Made by a program: the position numbers and the translations under genes. Below the pieces are notes generated by a model. The model did no database searches. It was not told the origin of the DNA and saw only the letters and a program-made list of their open reading frames with translations. DNA of 33,684 bases from Alphaproteobacteria bacterium (GTDB lineage: Bacteria; Pseudomonadota; Alphaproteobacteria; ATCC43930; CGMCC-115725): contig JASHOB010000167.1 in assembly GCA_030041335.1 (NCBI GenBank), forward strand, positions 1-33,684, read 5' to 3'. This document shows, one piece after another, positions 23,931 to 30,908 of the stretch (positions within the stretch are counted from its first letter, which is position 1; every line of letters begins with the position of its first letter).

Positions 23931-24638
23931 CTATTTCCGCGCCGCCGGCTCGACGGCACAGAGCCAGCCTGCGAGGTCGTCGATGATGTAATGGACGTAG
24001 GGCTGGTCGGCGCCCAGACGCGCCCAATCGAGCGGGCTCTTAAGCCAGGCCGTGGTCATGCCGAGCGCGGCAGCAGGTTCCAGATTTCGCGCCATATCTT
24101 CGATGAAAAGCGCCGTTTTGGGCGAAAATCCATACCTTCTCGTCAGCGCGTCATAGGCGTTTGGGTCGGGCTTGGGGCGGTATTCGCTGGCGACAATGTC
24201 ATGCACCGCGTCGATCTCCCCGCTGAGACCGATCCGTTCCATCACCCGCTCGGCGTGCCGTGCCGTGGCGTTGGTGAACACGAACTTGCGGCCGGGCAGC
24301 CGGTTGATCGCCGCCACCAGCACCGGATCGGCGGGAATGCCGGACAGATCGATCTCATGGACATAATCGAGAAAACGGGTCGGCTCGATGCCGTGGTCAA
24401 GCATCAGCCCGCGCAGCGTCGTGCCATGGCGATGGAAGAATTCCCGGCGCATGCGATGCGCCTCGTCATAGTTGATGTCGAGCTCGGCCATGATAAAAGC
24501 CGCCATCCGCTCCTCAACTTGACCGAAGAGATTGCAGGTAAGCGGGTAAAGCGTGTTGTCGAGATCGAAAATCCAGGTCTCGATTTCGTCAAGCGGCTGG
24601 CCGCCACCGCCGCTGGGCGCGTCATTCGCAATTGTCAT
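23931..24638 (-). CDS. Pyrimidine 5'-nucleotidase (HAD superfamily)
   Basis: This HAD hydrolase likely removes phosphate from pyrimidine nucleoside monophosphates. Motif I is [18 protein letters not shown] with the nucleophile Asp and the acid Asp two residues on; motif II is [16 protein letters not shown]; motif III Lys lies in [17 protein letters not shown]; motif IV is [19 protein letters not shown]. This arrangement (DLDNTLYP) is characteristic of the PyrF-type 5'-nucleotidases common in alphaproteobacteria. I prefer ATG 24638, which has AGAGG 4 nt upstream, over ATG 24677, giving 235 residues. It lies upstream of dapD on the same strand with a 137-bp gap, and is divergent from the EcsC gene. 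Confidence 0.9.
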   Translation of the reverse strand: MTIANDAPSGGGGQPLDEIETWIFDLDNTLYPLTCNLFGQVEERMAAFIMAELDINYDEAHRMRREFFHRHGTTLRGLMLDHGIEPTRFLDYVHEIDLSGIPADPVLVAAINRLPGRKFVFTNATARHAERVMERIGLSGEIDAVHDIVASEYRPKPDPNAYDALTRRYGFSPKTALFIEDMARNLEPAAALGMTTAWLKSPLDWARLGADQPYVHYIIDDLAGWLCAVEPAARK

Positions 24639-24692
24639 CGCGCCTCTTTGGCAAATCGCCGATCGGCGCGCAAACATAATCTGCCGACACTA

Positions 24693-24698
24693 TATGAT
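24693..24698 (+). promoter_or_regulatory. -10 element of the EcsC gene (possible leaderless start)
   Basis: TATGAT at 24693-24698 lies 6 nt before the ATG at 24705, so transcription would start at or next to the start codon. No Shine-Dalgarno is visible, which fits a leaderless message. No good -35 is seen 17 bp upstream. Confidence 0.35.
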
Positions 24699-24704
24699 TC
24701 AACC

Positions 24705-25502
24705 ATGACAACCACCTTCAGCGAAACCCCGACGCCTTACGAGCAAAGCCAGATCGATCAGATCCGCGCGTGGCGCCACGAACCGCCCGGCGTGATCGAA
24801 CGGGCAAGCGCCATCGCCCTGTCTCCCGTCGCCCGTCTCCTCTCGGGGCTGGTGCCGTCCGCCGCGATCGAGGCGCTGCTGCGGGCGTCGGATTGGATGG
24901 CGGTGAAGACGATCCCGGCCTCGCGGACATCCGATGATGCCGATCTCCAACGACGCGATTCCGAGGCGCGCCAAATCCGCAACTGGGCGATCGCCTACGC
25001 CGGTAGCGAAGGCGCCGTCGCCGGCGCGGTCGGCCTCGTCTCGCTGCCCGTCGACCTGCCCGCGGTCATCACCTTGTCGCTGCGCACCATCCGCCGCATC
25101 GGAGCGACCTACGGCTATGCCGCTGCCGGCGACCAGGAAAGGCAATTCATCTACGGCGTGCTGTCGATCGCCAGCGCCAATTCGGTGCGGCAAAAGCGCG
25201 ACGCACTCGACACGTTGCGAGGTCTGGAGACGCCGATGCTGGCTCATAACTGGGCCGCAATCGGCGAGCGCGCGGCGCGGCGCGGTGTTGGCGCCGAGAG
25301 CATCTTGCTGCTGGCGCGCGACGTCGCAGAACAGCTCGGCTTCAACCTTAGCAGACGCAAGGCGCTGGCGGCGCTTCCGCTGGTCGGCGCCGCCATGGGT
25401 GCCACAGTCAACGGCTGGTACATGCGTGATATCGCCGCGGCAGCGCAGCGCACCTACCAGCAACGCTGGCTCGAGGATCGCGGCTTATACCGTGATCAAT
25501 GA
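24705..25502 (+). CDS. EcsC family protein
   Basis: The 265-residue protein matches the EcsC domain: IRAWRHEPPGVIERASAIALSPVARLLSGLVPSAAIEALLRASDWMAVKT at the start, then AYAGSEGAVAGAVGLVSLPVDLPAVITLSLRTIRRIGATYGY, the conserved Gly/Ala-rich helix pair with the DLP motif, and the C-terminal LSRRKALAALPLVGAAMGATVNGWYMRDIA. In Bacillus EcsC is encoded with an ABC transporter but its role is unknown; no transporter is here. The helices are hydrophobic and the protein is probably membrane associated. ATG 24705 is the start; the frame is open far upstream (to 23916) but that part is antisense to the nucleotidase gene. Confidence 0.9.
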   Translation: MTTTFSETPTPYEQSQIDQIRAWRHEPPGVIERASAIALSPVARLLSGLVPSAAIEALLRASDWMAVKTIPASRTSDDADLQRRDSEARQIRNWAIAYAGSEGAVAGAVGLVSLPVDLPAVITLSLRTIRRIGATYGYAAAGDQERQFIYGVLSIASANSVRQKRDALDTLRGLETPMLAHNWAAIGERAARRGVGAESILLLARDVAEQLGFNLSRRKALAALPLVGAAMGATVNGWYMRDIAAAAQRTYQQRWLEDRGLYRDQ

Positions 25503-25731
25503 TTGTGCAATGCGGTGATAGCGTCGGTCGCCAAGGCTCACGAAGAGGTCATTTCGATTTCAAAAAAGTGACATGAATTCAATGGGCTGCGACATTCAAC
25601 CGCTATCCAGTCTTGCATGTCTGCCGAGCGTACAATGACATTTTGCAAGTGCACAGTCGTACCCACTTTAGCTCCGTATCGTTCGGCCGGGGCAGTCTCG
25701 TTGGGCTGCCGGCCAAGGTTCGGAGGTTTTC
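25503..25731 (+). other. Leader/intergenic region before small ORFs
   Basis: This 229-base stretch is more AT-rich than its surroundings (for example 25555-25590) and has no recognisable gene. TACAAT at 25631-25636 is a fair -10 candidate for the small ORFs that follow, leaving a leader of nearly 90 nt; no good -35 partner is seen. No terminator for the EcsC gene is evident. Confidence 0.35.
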
Positions 25732-25932
25732 ATGTCAATTCGCCTTGTCGCTATCGCAGCTTTCTTCGCGGCCGCCATTGCCGTCACCGCCATCTACACC
25801 TCGTCCTCGGCCTCGTCGGCGGCGGCCGAGGCAAGCAACTTGGCGATCGCGCGCACGATTCCCAACTATATGCTGCGCTGGGATAATCCGTTGCTGGCCC
25901 CGGCTCCGGTGGCGCCTGTCCTCGGCAAATGA
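25732..25932 (+). CDS. Small exported/membrane protein of unknown function
   Basis: A 66-residue product that I do not recognise. It has the layout of a small exported or membrane-anchored protein: MSIRLVAIAAFFAAAIAVTAIY is a hydrophobic N-terminus with one Arg, followed by a Ser/Ala run (SSSASSAAAEAS) and a short tail, LAIARTIPNYMLRWDNPLLAPAP. CGGAGG about 6 nt before ATG 25732 is a strong ribosome-binding site, which argues that it is real. It lies upstream of another small ORF and of the amidohydrolase gene on the same strand. Confidence 0.6.
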   Translation: MSIRLVAIAAFFAAAIAVTAIYTSSSASSAAAEASNLAIARTIPNYMLRWDNPLLAPAPVAPVLGK

Positions 25933-25991
25933 AGCGGTTGCCATCCACGGCAAGGCTGCCGGATTGCCTTCCACCTCCGAAGGAGGGCCCG

Positions 25992-26219
25992 ATGAGTAGG
26001 AAAGATTTTCTCGGACCAAAGACGATAGCGGCGGCCGCTGGCATCCCGCCAATGGGCACGGTCTTCACCACGCTTCCACCGGTGAATTATCGGTCCGCGA
26101 TCGACGCACCGCAGAGTTTGCCCCGGGCACCGGGTTGGGTCGAAGACGCCCTTCCGGCGCCACACAAAATCCGTCGCACGCCCAAAGCACTACGCTGCCG
26201 CTCCCGGCCTAGCCCATAG
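25992..26219 (+). CDS. Small proline-rich protein of unknown function
   Basis: A 75-residue ORF beginning MSRKDFLGPKTIAAAAGIPP, rich in Pro and Arg, with no transmembrane segment and no family I recognise. AAGGAGGG ends about 5 nt before ATG 25992 and is one of the best Shine-Dalgarno sequences in the window. An in-frame upstream ATG at 25929 overlaps the previous small gene's stop (ATGA) and would give 96 residues, but the added part looks random. The last third (HKIRRTPKALRCRSRPSP) is basic. It may be a true small protein or a leader ORF. Confidence 0.5.
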   Translation: MSRKDFLGPKTIAAAAGIPPMGTVFTTLPPVNYRSAIDAPQSLPRAPGWVEDALPAPHKIRRTPKALRCRSRPSP

Positions 26220-26250
26220 GCCGGGCCCTCGGGCGTCGACGTCGTTTCCC

Positions 26251-26299
26251 TCTCCCTCTTGGAGTTCTCGGACGGTAAGCTTCTCCAAGCCAAGGGAGA
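26251..26299 (+). promoter_or_regulatory. Long hairpin masking the amidohydrolase ribosome-binding site
   Basis: The left arm 26251-26264 pairs with 26283-26299, giving 14 base pairs with a 3-nt bulge (26290-26292) and an 18-nt loop. The right arm contains AGGGAG (26293-26298), the Shine-Dalgarno of the ATG at 26305. No T-run follows, so it is not a terminator. A translational switch, such as a thermometer or protein-bound leader, is inferred. Confidence 0.55.
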
Positions 26300-26304
26300 A
26301 GTGC

Positions 26305-27288
26305 ATGACCGTGATTGACGTTCACACCCACATGCTGGGCCGTGCCTGGTTCGAGATGTTGCGACAACATGGCGGGCCGCATTACGAAATTCGCCCATCC
26401 CTTGACGTCCCGGAAGCGGTCTATTGTGACGGCGCGCCGTTCCTGACACCGCAGCCGGCGCATTTCGACTACGGGCTGCGGGTCAAGGAAATGAGCGCGG
26501 CCCATGTCGATCTCGCCGTCGTGTCGCTGACGGCGCCGTCCTGCTACTGGGGCGGCCGTGATATCAGCTTGCGCTGCGCCGGCGTGGTGAACGACGAGAT
26601 GGCGGCGGCGCAGAGCGCCTTTGCCGATCGCATCCGCTGGTTCGCAACCTTGCCCTGGGAATATCCCGATGTGGCGGTCGACGAACTGGCGCGGGCGTGC
26701 GATCGCGGTGCGGTCGGCGTCATGGTCATGGCCAATATCAATGGCCGCTCGCTGACCGAACCCCATTTTGCCGCGATCTGGCAAGCGATCGACGCGCGCG
26801 GGCTGCCGGTCTTGTTGCACCCAACCTCGCCGCCCGCCACCGCCGCGCTTGATATCGCGGATTACGGCATGGTCGCCGCCGTCGGCTTCATGATGGACAC
26901 CACTCTGGCAATTTCGCGCATGATCTTTGACGGGTTTTTCGATCGCTACGCCAAGCTCAAACTCATCGCCTCGCATGCCGGCGCGACCCTGCCCTATCTC
27001 GCCGGACGGCTCGATTTCTGCTGGCAGAAAATGCGCGCGGCACGCCAGCACATCGACCGTCCCCCGAGCGAATATTTGCGCCACATCTTTTACGATGCCG
27101 TGTGCTACCGTCCCGAGGCATTGGCGATGGCAATCGAAATCGGCGGCGCCGACCACGTGCTTTACGGCTCGGATTACCCGCACAATATCGGCGACATGGC
27201 CGGCTGTCTCGCGCGCGTCGACGCCCTGCCGCCGCGGCAACGCGATGGGATCCGCGGCGGCAACGCACAACGCATTTTCAAGATCTAG
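26305..27288 (+). CDS. Amidohydrolase family protein (ACMSD-like)
   Basis: The 327-residue TIM-barrel metal enzyme belongs to the amidohydrolase 2 group, which includes decarboxylases and hydrolases of aromatic or cyclic acids. DVHTHMLGRAWFEML carries the HxH metal pair (His7, His9); LPVLLHPTSPP has a third His, KLIASHAGATLPYLAGRLDF a fourth, and VLYGSDYPHNIGDM the metal Asp. The exact reaction (for instance aminocarboxymuconate semialdehyde or 5-carboxyvanillate decarboxylation, or hydrolysis) cannot be told. AGGGAGA upstream gives the start, but a stable hairpin covers it. The PmbA-like gene starts 2 nt after its stop, so the two are co-transcribed. Confidence 0.9.
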   Translation: MTVIDVHTHMLGRAWFEMLRQHGGPHYEIRPSLDVPEAVYCDGAPFLTPQPAHFDYGLRVKEMSAAHVDLAVVSLTAPSCYWGGRDISLRCAGVVNDEMAAAQSAFADRIRWFATLPWEYPDVAVDELARACDRGAVGVMVMANINGRSLTEPHFAAIWQAIDARGLPVLLHPTSPPATAALDIADYGMVAAVGFMMDTTLAISRMIFDGFFDRYAKLKLIASHAGATLPYLAGRLDFCWQKMRAARQHIDRPPSEYLRHIFYDAVCYRPEALAMAIEIGGADHVLYGSDYPHNIGDMAGCLARVDALPPRQRDGIRGGNAQRIFKI

Positions 27289-27290
27289 CG

Positions 27291-28622
27291 ATGGACGACC
27301 TCTCGCTCCTCGGCGATCTCGTCTCGCGCGCGAAAGCGGCGGGCGCGGACGAGGCCGATGCCTTGCTGTCGGAAGGCGCGTCGCTCAGCCACAGCCAGCG
27401 GCTCGGACGCACCGAGAAACTGGAACGCGCGGAGCATTTCGATCTCGGTTTGCGAGTGCTGGTTGGCAAGCGCCAAGCCATCGTGTCGGCCAGCGAACGC
27501 AATCCGAGCGAGTTTCCGGCATTGGTGACGCGCGCCATCGCGATGGCACGGGCGGTGCCGGAAGATCCCTATGTCGGTCTCGCCTCAAGCGATCAAGTCA
27601 CGCGGAACTGGCCTGATCTCGATCTCGTCGACCCGGTCGAACCGGCGCCGACGACTTTGATCGAGCGCGCCAAGCTTGCCGAAGAAACGGCGCGCGCCGT
27701 GGCCGGCGTGACCAATTCCGAAGGCGCCGAGGCGGGCTGGAGCCGCGGCCGCATTACCCTGGTGGCGTCGAACGGCTTTACCGGCACATTCGAGGCGACC
27801 GGGCATAGTGTCAGCGTCGCGGTGCTGGCCGGCACGGGCACCTTGATGGAACGCGATTACGATTATTCATCGGCGGTTCACGCCGCCGACCTCGAAGACG
27901 CGGCCGTGATCGGTCGCAGTGCCGGTGAGCGCGCGGTCAACCGACTCAATGCACGGAAAGTCGCGACCGGAAAATATCCGGTGCTTTATGACCGCCGGGT
28001 CGCCGGTGGTTTGTTGCGCCATCTGATCGGGGCGATTTCCGGCCCGTCCGTCGCGCGCGGCACCAGTTTCCTTAAGGAAAAGCTCGGGCAGAGAATCTTC
28101 TCCGCCGGCATCAACATCGCTGATGATCCGCACGTTCGCCGCGGCCATCGTTCCAAGCCCTTCGATGCCGAAGGCATCGCCAACCGGCGCCGCGAGATCG
28201 TCGCCGACGGCGTGCTGCAAACCTGGCTTCTCGATCTCGGTTCGGCCCGGCAATTAGGGTCGAAGACGACCGGCCATGCCAGTCGCGGCACCGGCTCGCC
28301 GCCGGGACCGGCGCCCACCAATTTTTGGCTCGAGCGGGGCGTGGTCACACGACAGGAATTGATTGGCGACGTGTCCGAGGGGCTGTACATCACCGAGCTC
28401 ATGGGCATGGGGGTCAATGGCGTCACCGGCGACTATAGCCGTGGCGCCTCCGGCTTCTGGATCCAGGCTGGCGCGATCGCCTACCCCGTCCATGAGATCA
28501 CGATCGCCGGCAACCTCAAGGACATGTTCCTGGCGCTGACGCCGGCGAGCGACCTTGAATTCAAAACCGGCATCGACGCACCGACAGTGCGCGTCGACGG
28601 CATGACGGTGGCCGGACGCTGA
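27291..28622 (+). CDS. pmbA: TldD/PmbA family metalloprotease-like protein (TldE/PmbA side)
   Basis: TldD and TldE (PmbA) form a heterodimeric protease that degrades unfolded peptides and matures microcins and some RiPPs. The 443-residue protein reads as the PmbA side: AGADEADALLSEGASLSHSQRLGRTEKLERAE at the start, VGKRQAIVSASERNPSEFPALVTRAIAMARAVPEDPY, then YPVLYDRRVAGGLLRHLIGAISGPSVARGTSFL and the C-terminal GLYITELMGMGVNGVTGDYSRGASGFWIQAG. The HExxxH-type zinc motif of TldD is absent, as expected for this partner. tldD is not in the window. ATG 27291 lies 2 nt after the amidohydrolase stop. Its end is 3 nt from the convergent SDR gene. Confidence 0.92.
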   Translation: MDDLSLLGDLVSRAKAAGADEADALLSEGASLSHSQRLGRTEKLERAEHFDLGLRVLVGKRQAIVSASERNPSEFPALVTRAIAMARAVPEDPYVGLASSDQVTRNWPDLDLVDPVEPAPTTLIERAKLAEETARAVAGVTNSEGAEAGWSRGRITLVASNGFTGTFEATGHSVSVAVLAGTGTLMERDYDYSSAVHAADLEDAAVIGRSAGERAVNRLNARKVATGKYPVLYDRRVAGGLLRHLIGAISGPSVARGTSFLKEKLGQRIFSAGINIADDPHVRRGHRSKPFDAEGIANRRREIVADGVLQTWLLDLGSARQLGSKTTGHASRGTGSPPGPAPTNFWLERGVVTRQELIGDVSEGLYITELMGMGVNGVTGDYSRGASGFWIQAGAIAYPVHEITIAGNLKDMFLALTPASDLEFKTGIDAPTVRVDGMTVAGR

Positions 28623-28625
28623 GGC

Positions 28626-29396
28626 CTAAAGCCGATTGGCAACCGTGATGCCGCCATCGATGACGATGGTGGTGCCGGTAATGAATTTTCCCGCATCCGA
28701 AGCCAGCATCACGGCCGCGCCGGCGACATCGCCGGGATCACCGATCCGACCCAGCGGCGTTTGCTTGAGGGTCGAGGCCAAAATCTCGGGATTGTCCCAG
28801 AGCGCCTTGGCGAAATCCGTCTTGATCAGGCCCGGCGCGATGCCGTTGACGCGAATGCCGTCGCGGCCCCAGGAAACCGCGAGGTTGCGGACGAGCTGCA
28901 TATCCGCCGCTTTGGTGATGGCGTAGGCACCGAGCGCGACGTTGCCCGAGATGCCGGCGATGCTGGAGATGATGATGACGACGCCCGATTTGCGCTCCGC
29001 CATCGCCGGGCGCACCAGCGCCGCGAGATTGAGATTGCAGCGCACATTGACCGACATCATCCGGTCGAAGATTTCGTCCGGCGTGTTTTCGATCGGACCG
29101 TAGTAAGGATTAATCGCGGCATTGCAGACGAGAATGTCGACGGCACCCAGCCTTTCCCGCGTTTGCTCGATCAATTGCCGACGTTGATCGGCATCGCCGA
29201 TATGACAAGGGATCGCTTCCGCCTTTCCGCCGGCGGCCCGGATCGCCGTCGCAACGGCGACGCAGGGTTCAAGCTTGCGGCTCGAGATCACGACATTGGC
29301 CCCGGCTTGAGCCATCCCTTCTGCGATCGCGCGACCGATACCCTTCGATGACCCGGTGATCACCGCGGTCTTGCCGGTGAGATCGAAAATGCTCAT
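28626..29396 (-). CDS. SDR family oxidoreductase
   Basis: A classical short-chain dehydrogenase of 256 residues. The cofactor motif is TGSSKGIG at 14-21, NAAI at 92-95, catalytic Ser144/Ser145 in IIISSIAGISG, and Tyr158-x-x-x-Lys162 in GAYAITK. PGLIKTDF and the C-terminal TGTTIVIDGGITVANRL complete the fold. It reduces or oxidises an unknown carbonyl or alcohol using NAD(P). A very strong GGAGGAGGAAG lies just before ATG 29396. The gene is convergent with the PmbA-like gene and divergent from the SAM-II/metZ unit, from which it is 55 bp apart at the promoter. Confidence 0.93.
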   Translation of the reverse strand: MSIFDLTGKTAVITGSSKGIGRAIAEGMAQAGANVVISSRKLEPCVAVATAIRAAGGKAEAIPCHIGDADQRRQLIEQTRERLGAVDILVCNAAINPYYGPIENTPDEIFDRMMSVNVRCNLNLAALVRPAMAERKSGVVIIISSIAGISGNVALGAYAITKAADMQLVRNLAVSWGRDGIRVNGIAPGLIKTDFAKALWDNPEILASTLKQTPLGRIGDPGDVAGAAVMLASDAGKFITGTTIVIDGGITVANRL

Positions 29397-29451
29397 GGCG
29401 CTTCCTCCTCCTCCGCAAGTTAGCCGAGCAACCCGCGTCGCGCCATCGCGC

Positions 29452-29480
29452 TTGACTGGCGCCGACGGCAGTAGTACCCA
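29452..29480 (+). promoter_or_regulatory. Promoter of the SAM-II/metZ transcript
   Basis: TTGACT (29452-29457), 17 bp and TACCCA (29475-29480) form a probable promoter. Transcription would begin near 29487, immediately before the riboswitch. The -10 sequence is the same as one of the two in the TetR operator at 15088-15093. Confidence 0.5.
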
Positions 29481-29484
29481 TCGG

Positions 29485-29545
29485 TGCTGTGGTGATTTGA
29501 GCCGACCGGCTTGCGGCCACGTTAAAAATCCCGCTAAAAGGTCGG
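29485..29545 (+). ncRNA. SAM-II riboswitch (metZ leader)
   Basis: The conserved blocks of the SAM-II aptamer appear in order: GGTGATTTGA (29491-29500), GCC, CTTGC (29510-29514), CCACGTTAAAA (29517-29527) and GCTAAAA (29533-29539). SAM-II folds as an H-type pseudoknot that binds S-adenosylmethionine and is typical of alphaproteobacterial methionine genes. When SAM is high, expression of metZ is expected to fall. It is followed by an intrinsic terminator, and GGTCGG (29540-29545) can also pair with CCGACC (29502-29507), an alternative fold. Recognition is by sequence pattern, not by a covariance search. Confidence 0.9.
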
Positions 29546-29556
29546 TGGCTGAAGTA

Positions 29557-29585
29557 GCCCTGGCCCTGCGGGACCGGGGCTTTTT
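29557..29585 (+). terminator. Intrinsic terminator after SAM-II
   Basis: GCCCTGG (29557-29563) pairs with CCGGGGC (29574-29580; one T-G wobble), with an inner CCC/GGG pairing, and five T residues follow (29581-29585). It lies between the riboswitch and the metZ start at 29631, the place for a ligand-dependent terminator. A small competing hairpin, GGCT/AGCC at 29547-29559, overlaps its left arm and could act as antiterminator. Confidence 0.75.
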
Positions 29586-29630
29586 CATGCCCGGCGATCC
29601 GGTCGGCGTGGCTTGCGGCAGGAGCAGTAC

Positions 29631-30830
29631 ATGACCGACGCGTTCGATCCAATAACTCAGAGCCTTCGTCCGCAGACGTTGTTGTCGCGCGGCGGCACCT
29701 TGCGCAGCCCCTTCGGCGAGACCAGCGAAGCCATCTTCATGACTTCGGGCTATATCTACAAACGCGCGGAGGACGCCGAACAGGCGTTCGCCAAGCCGGG
29801 GTCGGCCTACGTCTATTCGCGCTACGCCAATCCGACCGTGACCATGTTCGAGGAGCGGTTGCGCTTGATCGAGGGCGCCGAGGCATGCCGGGGCCTGGCG
29901 AGCGGCATGGCAGCGGTATTCGCGGCCTTGGCCTGCTATGTCAAGGCCGGCGACCGCCTGGTGGCGTCCCGCGCCTTGTTCGGCTCCTGCGACTATATCG
30001 TGAAGCAGATCCTGCCCGGTTACGGGATCGCGACCGAATTGGTCGACGGCCGCGATCTCGCGGCCTGGGAAGTGGCGCTATCGCGGCCAGTCAAGGCGGT
30101 GTTCGTCGAAAGCATTTCCAACCCGGCGCTCGAGCTCATCGACATCGAAGCGGTGGCGAGGCTCACGCATCGGGCCGGCGGGTTGTTGTTCGTCGACAAT
30201 GTGTTCGCGACCCCGCTCCTGATGAAGCCCTTGGCGCTCGGCGCCGATATCGTCATCTATTCGGCGACCAAGCATATCGACGGCCAAGGCCGCAGCCTCG
30301 GCGGCGCAATTCTCGGTCCCGCAAACTGGTTGACGGAGCACCTGGCGAATTTCCTGCGCCACACCGGGCCGTCGCTCAGCCCATTCAACGCTTGGCTTTT
30401 GCTCAAAGGGATGGAGACGCTCGACCTGCGGATCGAGCGGATGAATCGGAGTGCCGGGCACGTCGCGGCCTTTCTCGAGAGCCACGCCAAAATCGAGCGT
30501 GTCCTTTACCCTGGGCTTGCCAGCCATCCGCAGCAGGCGCTGGCGGCGCGGCTCCTGAAGGGCGGCGGCACGCTTCTCGCCTTCTCGGTCCGCGGCGGCA
30601 AATCCGCGGCATTCCGCTGTCTCAACGCGCTCAAGCTGATTCTCATCAGCAACAATCTGGGCGACGCCCGCTCGCTCGTGACCCACCCGGCGACCACGAC
30701 GCATTTTCGCCTCAAACCGGAAGAACGCGCGGTGTTGGGGATCGACGATGGACTGATTCGGCTGTCGATCGGCCTCGAGGACCCGGCTGACCTGTGCGAC
30801 GATCTCGATCGCGCGCTTGCCGCTGTCTAA
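29631..30830 (+). CDS. metZ: O-succinylhomoserine sulfhydrylase
   Basis: MetZ makes homocysteine directly from O-succinylhomoserine and sulfide, the direct sulfhydrylation route to methionine. The 399-residue protein is a Cys/Met-metabolism PLP enzyme: SEAIFMTSGYIYKRAEDAEQAF, YVYSRYANPTVTMFEERLRLIEGAEAC, ASGMAAVFAALACYVKAGD, VDNVFATPLLMKPLALGADIVIYSATKHIDGQGRSLGG with Lys214 as PLP Schiff base, and SNNLGDARSLVTHPATTTH near the C-terminus. These match MetZ rather than MetB/MetC. ATG 29631 has AGGAG 7 nt upstream. Expression is set by the SAM-II riboswitch and terminator just before it. Confidence 0.95.
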   Translation: MTDAFDPITQSLRPQTLLSRGGTLRSPFGETSEAIFMTSGYIYKRAEDAEQAFAKPGSAYVYSRYANPTVTMFEERLRLIEGAEACRGLASGMAAVFAALACYVKAGDRLVASRALFGSCDYIVKQILPGYGIATELVDGRDLAAWEVALSRPVKAVFVESISNPALELIDIEAVARLTHRAGGLLFVDNVFATPLLMKPLALGADIVIYSATKHIDGQGRSLGGAILGPANWLTEHLANFLRHTGPSLSPFNAWLLLKGMETLDLRIERMNRSAGHVAAFLESHAKIERVLYPGLASHPQQALAARLLKGGGTLLAFSVRGGKSAAFRCLNALKLILISNNLGDARSLVTHPATTTHFRLKPEERAVLGIDDGLIRLSIGLEDPADLCDDLDRALAAV

Positions 30831-30876
30831 TATCCAGCAAGGGTTGTAGCGGCGTATTTATTCGCGTTACTGTTCC

Positions 30877-30900
30877 CCCAATGACATGACTCGTATTGGG
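30877..30900 (+). promoter_or_regulatory. Short hairpin touching the ribosome-binding site of the second acyl-CoA ligase
   Basis: CCCAAT (30877-30882) and ATTGGG (30895-30900) form a 6-bp stem. The right arm's GGG is the first part of GGGAGGA, the Shine-Dalgarno for ATG 30909. The stem is short, so the effect may be weak. Confidence 0.3.
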
Positions 30901-30908
30901 AGGAATAG

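Noticed and set aside
23916-24704. In-frame 263-codon extension of the EcsC gene
   Set aside because: The extension is antisense to the HAD nucleotidase gene. The conserved EcsC sequence starts at ATG 24705 with a -10 box just upstream.
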